DNA from: Rickettsiales bacterium
Lineage (GTDB): Bacteria; Pseudomonadota; Alphaproteobacteria; Rickettsiales; UBA1997
Assembly (NCBI GenBank): GCA_947496905.1
Contig: CANMEW010000011.1
Location: forward strand, 1 to 20,582
DNA: 20,582 nucleotides
Direction: 5' to 3'
The notes beneath the pieces were generated by a model. The model worked only from the letters and a program-made list of their open reading frames with translations. It had not been told where the DNA came from and made no database searches. Position numbers and translations under genes: made by a program. This document shows positions 14,652 through 20,582 of this stretch, piece after piece; position 1 is the first letter of the stretch; each line of letters begins with the position of its first letter.

Positions 14652-15436
14652 TAATAATGCTGCAGCACCAAGTTCCCATTCCCAACTTTGAAATTTTTTA
14701 CGATTGAACGCTGTACGTAGCGATTTGCCTTCCTCACCGATCCTAGTAAATCCATTTTCTTTGCCACATTGCAGGCGATGGCTGATGCCAGAGTGCAGCC
14801 GGTTCCATGAATATTTTCCGATCCAATTCTTCTGTTGCTAATGAGGTGAAATTCATTTTTTTCATCAAGCAAAATGCTGCGAATTTTTCCGTCAGAAAAA
14901 TTTAGATGCCCGCCTTTTACCAAAACATTTTTAGCTCCTAATTCACGAATTTTTTTTGCCGCTAGCCTCATTTCCTCTAAATTTCTGATCCGCATCTCCG
15001 CCAAAATTTCCGCCTCATCAATATTTGGCGTTACGATGTAGCAACCATCGACAAGCCTTGCTTTCAAAGCGCTTACGGCTTTTTTCGCGAGTAGGGAATC
15101 GCCGGAAGTAGCGACCATTACACTGTCCAAAATTAGCGGAATTCTCTTGGCTTTTTTTTGCAAAATGTCGGCGACGCAATTGATGATTTCCTCCGTTCCA
15201 AGCATGCCAATTTTAATCGCGTCGAATTTGATGTCGTCTAAAACAACTTCGATTTGTTGGTGTAAAAACTCGATTGGTGCGTTGTGAATGGAAAAAACTT
15301 TTGAGGTGTTTTGAGCGGTGAGGCAGGTGATTGCAGCGGCGGCGTAAACTTTGTGAGCAGTTGCAGTTTTGATGTCAGCTTGAATTCCGGCGCCACCAGA
15401 AGGATCGGAGCCGGCAATGATGAAAATTTTTGTCAT
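14651..15436 (-). CDS. thiD: Hydroxymethylpyrimidine/phosphomethylpyrimidine kinase ThiD
   Basis: ThiD phosphorylates HMP and HMP-phosphate to HMP-PP, the pyrimidine half of thiamine diphosphate. The 261-residue protein is a ribokinase-fold enzyme: IAGSDPSGGAGIQADIKT at 7-24 (substrate loop), AIKIGMLG at 73-80, LDSVMVATSG at 103-112, TPNIDEAEIL at 136-145 and the anion-hole HGTGCTLASAI at 210-220, with Cys214 as expected catalytic residue. Its ATG follows the argC stop with no gap (TAGATG). The stop TAG (14653-14651) uses TA plus the first G of the adjoining palindromic element, so the last residues (LVLQHY) may be element-altered. Length is close to the usual 260-270, so any loss would be small. 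No other thi gene is in view. Confidence 0.95.
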   Translation of the reverse strand: MTKIFIIAGSDPSGGAGIQADIKTATAHKVYAAAAITCLTAQNTSKVFSIHNAPIEFLHQQIEVVLDDIKFDAIKIGMLGTEEIINCVADILQKKAKRIPLILDSVMVATSGDSLLAKKAVSALKARLVDGCYIVTPNIDEAEILAEMRIRNLEEMRLAAKKIRELGAKNVLVKGGHLNFSDGKIRSILLDEKNEFHLISNRRIGSENIHGTGCTLASAIACNVAKKMDLLGSVRKANRYVQRSIVKNFKVGNGNLVLQHY

Positions 15437-16486
15437 CTAAGGAAAGATTGGTGCGAGTTCCAGACCTTCCTTCTCGTCAAATCCGCAAATGATGTTCATA
15501 TTTTGCACAGCCTGTCCCGATGCGCCTTTACATAGATTATCGAGCACTGAAACCAAAATTACCCTACCTTCTGTTCGCGCTTTTTTTGCTGCAATCACGC
15601 AAAAATTGGTGCCGACTACATCCTTAATATTTGGCTCGCCTTCAATCACTTTCACGAATGGCTCATCTTCGTATTTTTTCTCTAAACAATTTTTGATGTC
15701 CTGAATGGAAAATTTTGGATTTAATTTGACATAAATCGTCGAAATAATTCCGCGATTTATTGGCAAAAGATGCGGCGTGAAATCAATTTCGACTGTTGAT
15801 TTACAAGCCTTGCTGAGCTCTTGCTCCATCTCCCCCATGTGCCGATGTTTGCCGATCGAATAGGCTTTGACCGACTCGTTAATTTCACAAAATAAGTTTG
15901 ACTGTTTGACTGATCTGCCAGCGCCGGTTACCCCAGATTTAGAGTCGATGATGATGTCTGTTTTTTGAATTAAATTATTTTCCAAAAGCGGGATTAGCGG
16001 CAGCAGCGCAGAAGTGGGGTAGCATCCTGGGCAGGCGATTAAGTTCGATTTTTTAATTTCGTTTCGGTGAATTTCTGAAAGACCGTAAACAGCTTGAGGC
16101 TGTAGGTTTTTAGCGACATGTTCATGCTCGTACCATTTTTGGTAATCAGCGGGATTTTGCAGCCTGAAGTCGGCGGAAAGATCAATAATTTTGAGATGAG
16201 AATTTTTTTGATCGCTCAAGAGTTTTTTAAAAACTTCTTGCGAAGTCGTGTGTGGCAAGCATCCGAAGGCGATGTCAATTTTTGAAAAATCGATTTCATC
16301 CAATGTTTTTAAACTAGGTAAATCGTAGTGAATGAGATGCGGGTAGAGCTGTTCGATTTTTTGTCCAGCATTGCTGTTTGCGACCAGCGCGGCGATTTCA
16401 ACCTTTTTGTGATTGAGTAAAATTCTGATTAGTTCAGCGCCAGTGTAGCCAGACGCGCCAATGATTGCGACTCTAAGTTTTTTCAT
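15437..16486 (-). CDS. argC: N-acetyl-gamma-glutamyl-phosphate reductase ArgC
   Basis: ArgC makes N-acetylglutamate semialdehyde with NADPH, the third step of arginine synthesis. The 349-residue length fits the longer (type 1) form. The N-terminal NADP-binding motif IIGASGYTGAELIRIL is at 8-23, and the catalytic cysteine is C155 in ACPGCYPTSALLPL. The domain-2 segments SKSGVTGAGRSVKQ, GKHRHMGEMEQEL and FTPHLLPINRGIISTIYV are all present. The start ATG at 16486 has no visible Shine-Dalgarno. The stop is immediately followed by the thiD ATG, so both are probably one transcript. argB, argD, argF and argJ are not in the window, so arginine genes appear dispersed. Its presence suggests arginine biosynthesis capacity. 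Confidence 0.96.
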   Translation of the reverse strand: MKKLRVAIIGASGYTGAELIRILLNHKKVEIAALVANSNAGQKIEQLYPHLIHYDLPSLKTLDEIDFSKIDIAFGCLPHTTSQEVFKKLLSDQKNSHLKIIDLSADFRLQNPADYQKWYEHEHVAKNLQPQAVYGLSEIHRNEIKKSNLIACPGCYPTSALLPLIPLLENNLIQKTDIIIDSKSGVTGAGRSVKQSNLFCEINESVKAYSIGKHRHMGEMEQELSKACKSTVEIDFTPHLLPINRGIISTIYVKLNPKFSIQDIKNCLEKKYEDEPFVKVIEGEPNIKDVVGTNFCVIAAKKARTEGRVILVSVLDNLCKGASGQAVQNMNIICGFDEKEGLELAPIFP

Positions 16487-16563
16487 TTCGAAGAAAGTTT
16501 GTGAGAAAAGTTGTCAGGGGAGGAGGGTGGATGCTGAAGTTAAAGTTGCACAACAAAGACCAT

Positions 16564-17133
16564 TTAGGGCTGTTTTCTCGGATGGCTTTTGCGATAATCC
16601 TTTGGCGGTTGGAAGGCGCCACGCCAAAGGCCTAACTTTGATTCTTTCGCGCTCGCTTCTAGCTCATCCATTTTGTCATCTGATTCGGTAAAATTGTAAA
16701 TCACCGCCATGCCATTTTCGACAAGCGCTTCGTTGATTGAAGTATTGCCAACAAAGCATTTGGAGAGGAAGCGGTGGTATTTATCCCTCTCGGCGTAAAG
16801 ACAATTTACCTCTTTTCCTCCAGCAAAATTAATCAGGAAATCGCGACTGATCTGCCCGCAGGCATATTCTTCCTGTTTTGCATTGAAACAGGTTTGACTG
16901 TATTCCGGCGCATCAAGACCAAAAAGCCTAACTTCTTTTCCGCCAACTTTCATCGAATCGCCGTCAAGAATAAAAGCCTTGCCTGAAAATTTTTGATTGA
17001 ATTGAAGGTGGGATTTTACGCGGAAGCCTTGGCTTTGCGAGCTTGCTGGTTTTGCAGTGACGACTTCAAAAATAGTTGCGGAGAAGGCGAGCAAGAAAAT
17101 TGCGACAACAATGTTGGGGAGATTTTTTTTCAT
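16564..17133 (-). CDS. Secreted or membrane-tethered thermonuclease-family (SNase-like) protein
   Basis: The 189-residue protein has a basic N-terminus and hydrophobic stretch (residues 7-27) that is a signal peptide or membrane anchor. An SNase-like domain (Pfam TNase/SNc type) spans about 50-170. Residues matching staphylococcal nuclease are visible: metal-binding D57/D59 in ILDGDSM, R69 in VRLFGLDAPEYSQ, D74, E77, and R121 in RDKYHRFLSKC. So it is likely an active Ca-dependent nuclease outside the cytosol, possibly for nucleic acid scavenging. Four to five cysteines (C82, C92, C111, C126) could form disulfides in the periplasm. The ATG overlaps the ilvE stop by one base (TAATG). A 77-bp gap to argC follows, in which I see no clear signal. 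Some relatives are just putative DNA-binding proteins. Confidence 0.88.
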   Translation of the reverse strand: MKKNLPNIVVAIFLLAFSATIFEVVTAKPASSQSQGFRVKSHLQFNQKFSGKAFILDGDSMKVGGKEVRLFGLDAPEYSQTCFNAKQEEYACGQISRDFLINFAGGKEVNCLYAERDKYHRFLSKCFVGNTSINEALVENGMAVIYNFTESDDKMDELEASAKESKLGLWRGAFQPPKDYRKSHPRKQP

Positions 17134-18017
17134 TAGTTTCTGACTAGCTGCGTGTAGTCAGACATCAGGTCGAGCGTTAATTGGCTTGGCGTTGGATATT
17201 CAAATTTATCTTCGATTGATCCTACCCGAGTGATTTCGGCAGCGCTGCCAGTAAGAAAAACATCGATGGCATCAGCTAATTCTTCTGGCTTGATGTGGCG
17301 CTCAACCACTTTGATTCCGCGTTTTCTAGCTAGATCAATTACGGTGAGACGAGTGATGCCGTTTAGAAAACAGTCTGGAAGTGGCGTGTGGAGCTCGCCG
17401 TTTTTCATTACCAGAAATAAATTTGCTCCGGTTGCCTCAGCTAAGAATCCACGGTAATCAAGCATGAGAGCGTCATTGTAGCCGCAATTTTCAGCATCAT
17501 GCTTGGAAATTGTGCAGATCATGTAAAGCCCGGCGGCCTTTGCAGCCACGGGAGCAGTTTCTGGAGATGGTCTTTTGTAGGTAGCGAATTTTAGCTTTAT
17601 TCCAGCTTTTCGCGCTTCATCAGAATAGTAAGAAGGCCATGACCAGCAAGCTACAGCGAGGTGAATTTTGTTGCCTTGTGCGGAGATGGCCATTTTTTCA
17701 GAACCCCTCCAAGCAAAGGCGCGAACGTAGCCGTCAACAATATTTTGTTTTTGCGTAATCTCTTTTTTGATGCCGTCCAATTCCTCAACTGAGTAAGGAA
17801 TTTTAAATCCCAAAATATTTGCAGAATTATGCAGTCTTTGCGAATGCTCGCGGCATTTAAAAATTTTTTTATTGTAAACCCTTTCGCCTTCAAACACCAG
17901 TGAGGCGTAGTGCAGGCCATGGTTCAGAACGTGAACTTTTGCGTCCTTCCATTCAACAAATTTTCCATTGTACCAAATAAATCCGTCACGTTGATCGAAG
18001 GGAATGATGTCATTCAT
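17133..18017 (-). CDS. ilvE: Branched-chain amino acid aminotransferase IlvE
   Basis: IlvE is a PLP enzyme (fold type IV) that interconverts Leu, Ile and Val with their keto acids using glutamate. The 294-residue protein shows WYNGKFVEWKDAKVHVLNHGLHYASLVFEGERVY over 15-48, with the LNHGLHYASLVFEG motif. The PLP lysine K160 is in APVAAKAAGLYM. E194 is in FLAEATGANLF, and FLNGITRLTVIDLA is at 217-230. The C-terminal DVFLTGSAAEITRVGSID is the expected family signature. Length fits the bacterial form (about 290-310). The start ATG at 18017 has no clear Shine-Dalgarno. It is the first gene of the minus-strand group ilvE, thermonuclease, argC, thiD, divergent from a glycosyltransferase. No other ilv or leu genes are present here. 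D-amino acid transaminase is a less likely alternative. Confidence 0.93.
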   Translation of the reverse strand: MNDIIPFDQRDGFIWYNGKFVEWKDAKVHVLNHGLHYASLVFEGERVYNKKIFKCREHSQRLHNSANILGFKIPYSVEELDGIKKEITQKQNIVDGYVRAFAWRGSEKMAISAQGNKIHLAVACWSWPSYYSDEARKAGIKLKFATYKRPSPETAPVAAKAAGLYMICTISKHDAENCGYNDALMLDYRGFLAEATGANLFLVMKNGELHTPLPDCFLNGITRLTVIDLARKRGIKVVERHIKPEELADAIDVFLTGSAAEITRVGSIEDKFEYPTPSQLTLDLMSDYTQLVRN

Positions 18018-18107
18018 ATTTTGATTTTTAATGAGTAGGGCGGGAGATTACAGCGCGATCAGACATTCGTCATTCAAAACTTTCTACCAAAAATTTCTTA
18101 CGCAACC

Positions 18108-18902
18108 ATGAGAATTTCAGTCATCATCACAACTTTTAACGCTGCGAAATTTTTACCAAAGGCAATTGAATCTTTTTTGGAGCAAAATTACGACGACAAA
18201 GAATTGCTAATTTTAGATGACATTTCGACTGACGGAACTCACGAAATCATAGCCAGCTACCAACAGAAATTTCCGCAATTTATTAAGTGGATCAAAGAAA
18301 AAGATTTTGGCATTTCTAATGCGCGAAATATTGCGCTGAAGCATGTGAATGGTGATGTAGTTGGTTTTTTGGGGGCGGATGATTTTTTTCACAAAAACTT
18401 TTTTGAGGAGATGGAATATTACGCGAAAAATAATCCAAAGTTTGACGTGATTTATTTCAACAACTACTGCGTTGGTCTCTCCAGCTCTTTTGATGCCAGC
18501 TCCACAATTTCAGTTACTAGGCGTAACCTCATCAAACATTGCCCAATCGGCTCAGGAGAATCTTTTTATTACCGTCGAGAGATTTTTAATTCCCTTCGCT
18601 TCAATGAAAAAAATTTCTACTGCATGGATTACGAGCTCAACATGTCTCTAGTCTCATCAAAAAAACCAAATGGTGAAAAATACCTTTTTTACCCTGTCAA
18701 TGTGACGGCGGTTTTTAATGGCAATGATGGCAAAAATATTTCCTCTGCAAATTCCCTGAAGCAGAGATTGGAAACCGTTGCAGTGCAGATAAAATATTCA
18801 AAATGTCTGCAAGAAAAATTGCAGGTTTTGGGGCGAGCAAAAAAAATAATTCTCAAAAATTTTTGTGAGTTTCGCAAAATTTCAAAAAAATTCTCTTCCT
18901 AG
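18108..18902 (+). CDS. Glycosyltransferase family 2
   Basis: The 264-residue protein has an N-terminal GT-A nucleotide-sugar binding domain: ISVIITTFNAAKFLPKAIES at 3-22, LLILDDISTDGTHEII at 33-48, GISNARNIALKHVNGDVVGFLGADDFF at 68-94. The DD of GADD is the metal-binding DxD-equivalent, and WIKEKDFGISNARN is typical of family 2 enzymes. The C-terminal part (about 150-264) has no recognised domain. There is no signal or membrane segment, so it is a cytosolic or membrane-associated transferase, perhaps for LPS, capsule or another envelope glycan. The sugar donor and acceptor cannot be told. The ATG at 18108 has no evident Shine-Dalgarno. bamB begins 6 nt after its stop and is probably co-transcribed. 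Confidence 0.9.
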   Translation: MRISVIITTFNAAKFLPKAIESFLEQNYDDKELLILDDISTDGTHEIIASYQQKFPQFIKWIKEKDFGISNARNIALKHVNGDVVGFLGADDFFHKNFFEEMEYYAKNNPKFDVIYFNNYCVGLSSSFDASSTISVTRRNLIKHCPIGSGESFYYRREIFNSLRFNEKNFYCMDYELNMSLVSSKKPNGEKYLFYPVNVTAVFNGNDGKNISSANSLKQRLETVAVQIKYSKCLQEKLQVLGRAKKIILKNFCEFRKISKKFSS

Positions 18903-18908
18903 AAAGTC

Positions 18909-20264
18909 ATGATTTGCCGACTGCTGCCGCTCTTTTTCACAGTTTTTCTAATTTTTTCTTGTGACAAGGATCAAGAATATGACAAGGCAAAAGCAATTTC
19001 TGCCTTCGCTTCAATCGATCCAATCAAGCTTGATCCAACTCTGACGACAGTCGAAATAAAGCTACCCAAGCAAACAAATAATCCTTCTTGGAGTGGCTCC
19101 CCCAGCGCTCAAAATCAGTTAACTGAAAATATCGAAAAGAAATTTCTGCTAAAAGAGCGTGGTTTTTTTGGTAAAAAAACTTCGGAAATTTCTTTAAAGA
19201 AATCTTCACCAACTTGGTTTTTTTACAGCGGTAATCGCGTTGATCATTTTGTCTTTTCTCCAATCATCAAAGACGATAAAATTTTTCTTCTAGACACTGC
19301 GGGGACTTTAACAGCACGGGATTTGAAGGCGGAAAAAAAAATCTGGGAGTCGCGTATTTTTAAAAAAAGTTTTTTAAAAAATTACAAAACCCCAAAAATT
19401 GGACATGCTGACGGAAAAATTTTTGCCATTGCTGGAATCAATAAAATTGCTGCCGCAAGCGATGCTGACGGAAAAATTTTATGGTCAAAAGAGGTGTCAT
19501 CAATTCCAGTTTCAACTCCAGTTTCTGACGGAAAATTAGTTTACGTTTCAAGTAACGACAACAAGCTCTACGCCTTTGATGCTAATAGTGGAGATCTAGA
19601 GTGGGTGCAGTCTGGGATTCTTCAACCAACGGCAATTTTCGGAACTGCTGACCCAGTAATTTACAAAAATTTAGTGATCGTTTCTTACTCCTCTGGAGAA
19701 ATTTACGCGGTGAATAAAAAAACTGGTGAGGCGGTTTGGTCGCAAGATCTCAACCTCAGCAAAGCAACAAATTCTGACTTCTACTTAAATGACATCGATG
19801 CTACACCATTAGTTAAAGACGATGTCGTTTATTCAATTGGCAATGGCGGTCTGATGATGGCGATGAAGGTGAAAGATGGGAACTACCTGTGGAAAAAAGA
19901 AATCGCCGGAATCGTTGATTTCTGGATGGCGGGAGACTTTCTATTCGTCGTGAATAATGATGACAAACTGCTCGCGATTCACAAAAAAACCGGTGGCGTA
20001 AAATGGATTTCGCAATTGCCGAATTTCGCAAAAGAAAAAAAACCAGAAACAAAAATTATTTACAGCGGAGTGATTTTAGCTGGGGATAAGCTGTTAGTTT
20101 CAAGGCTTGATGGTGAGCTGCTAATTGTCTCACCTCTTGACGGAAAAATCGAAAAAACTTTTTCAATCGGCAAAAAAATTTCTCACTCTGCGGCGATTGT
20201 GAATGGAAAAATTTATCTCAACACAATTGGAAAATATGTGATTGATCTGGTTGAGGTGGAGTAG
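18909..20264 (+). CDS. bamB: Outer-membrane assembly lipoprotein BamB (PQQ-repeat beta-propeller)
   Basis: BamB is a lipoprotein of the BAM complex that helps insert beta-barrel proteins. The 451-residue protein has a lipoprotein signal: hydrophobic residues 4-17 and lipobox LIFSC, with Cys18 as the lipidation site. A less conserved region covers 19-105. Then PQQ-like blades follow, each with a G-x-L/Y-A ... G ... W pattern: SSNDNKLYAFDANSGDLEW near 215-232, SYSSGEIYAVNKKTGEAVW near 259-277, and later IGNGGLMMAMKVKDGNYLW, VNNDDKLLAIHKKTGGVKW and SRLDGELLIVSPLDG. The order is consistent with a seven- or eight-bladed propeller. The stop TAG uses the TA target and first G of the second palindromic element. 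It is 6 nt after the glycosyltransferase. Other PQQ-propeller lipoproteins are possible but less likely. Confidence 0.88.
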   Translation: MICRLLPLFFTVFLIFSCDKDQEYDKAKAISAFASIDPIKLDPTLTTVEIKLPKQTNNPSWSGSPSAQNQLTENIEKKFLLKERGFFGKKTSEISLKKSSPTWFFYSGNRVDHFVFSPIIKDDKIFLLDTAGTLTARDLKAEKKIWESRIFKKSFLKNYKTPKIGHADGKIFAIAGINKIAAASDADGKILWSKEVSSIPVSTPVSDGKLVYVSSNDNKLYAFDANSGDLEWVQSGILQPTAIFGTADPVIYKNLVIVSYSSGEIYAVNKKTGEAVWSQDLNLSKATNSDFYLNDIDATPLVKDDVVYSIGNGGLMMAMKVKDGNYLWKKEIAGIVDFWMAGDFLFVVNNDDKLLAIHKKTGGVKWISQLPNFAKEKKPETKIIYSGVILAGDKLLVSRLDGELLIVSPLDGKIEKTFSIGKKISHSAAIVNGKIYLNTIGKYVIDLVEVE

Positions 20265-20526
20265 GAACCTCTGAAAAACCATCCTTTTCGGAAATTTCTT
20301 CGTTACCAAATTTTTTCGCGAGGTTTCCGCGTTAAAAAAATGCGAAGCATTTTTAGCAAGAACGGGCATCGAGCCTAAGCTCGATTGCCTGTGCTCGAAT
20401 CGTACATCAAGGTACGCTTTCCTGCTCAAAAATTTGTTGCCTAGGGATTCGCTTACGCTCATGCCCGTTCTCAGTTAAAAATGCGGTGCATTTTTTAAGG
20501 TGTAGCCGTCACTTCGAACTTCTCGA
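20264..20526. mobile_element. MITE-like palindromic element, copy 2 (right end not seen)
   Basis: The left terminal repeat GGAACCTCTGAAAAACC (20264-20280) follows TA at 20262-20263. Homology to copy 1 runs on through ATCCTTTTCGGAAATTT and, after an insertion of about 85 bp, through CGTACATCAAGGTACG and on to CTTCGAACTTCTCGA (to about 20526). After that the sequence differs from copy 1 and no right terminal repeat appears before 20582. The insertion (about 20316-20400) includes an inverted counterpart of the AAAAATGC/GAACGGGCAT segment at 20457-20496 and a perfect ATCGAGC-CTAA-GCTCGAT hairpin. This copy therefore forms a longer, more nearly symmetric hairpin than copy 1. The stretch 20265-20582 holds no gene. 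Confidence 0.85.
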
Positions 20527-20582
20527 CAAGAGCGAAGCGATTGCAACTGGCGAAAATTACTCAGAATTTCTACGAAATTCTT

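Overview
The window looks like a stretch of chromosome from an AT-rich alphaproteobacterium, most likely related to Rickettsiales or another host-associated or reduced lineage. This is inferred from gene content and protein flavour: an orphan CobT-like VWA protein, scattered ccm genes, an APH-type ThrB homoserine kinase, a short NrdA ending in ECLACQ, a YejB-type permease and BamB. Genes for Met, Thr, Arg, branched-chain amino acid and thiamine metabolism show it is not as reduced as Rickettsia itself. No phage, CRISPR array or intact transposase gene was seen.

Layout. 1-785 (minus) is the N-terminal part of aconitase AcnA, cut by the window edge. Upstream of it, in the same orientation, are two unrecognised low-complexity proteins (826-1620 and 1635-2357). 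The second carries four 9-residue repeats and an N-terminal bipartite basic motif. 2495-5683 (minus) holds ccmD (very short), ccmE, a 111-bp tandem repeat, a RimJ/RimL-like acetyltransferase and the CobT-like protein. A possible gene remnant and tRNA-Phe(GAA) lie at 5684-6029 on the plus strand. 6060-8532 (minus) is a tightly overlapping trio: a HExxH protein, thrB and pgeF. A divergent control region at 8533-8709 has a good NrdR box and a weaker second one, followed by nrdA (8710-10581), a hairpin terminator, metC-like (10684-11883), yejB (12011-13114) and a CNNM/CBS CorC-type protein (13116-14420), all on the plus strand.

A 212-bp palindromic MITE-like element (14440-14651) separates that block from the convergent minus-strand block thiD, argC, thermonuclease, ilvE (14651-18017). 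A divergent glycosyltransferase and bamB follow on the plus strand (18108-20264). A second, larger and probably truncated copy of the palindromic element fills the right edge. Each element copy abuts a gene end so that its TA target plus its first G forms that gene's TAG stop codon.

The strongest non-routine observations are the palindromic element family with its stop-codon placement, the 111-bp structured tandem repeat between ccmE and the acetyltransferase, the putative NrdR operator of nrdA, and the repeat-bearing protein with an NLS-like motif. I did not find convincing evidence for a complete new defence or signalling system.
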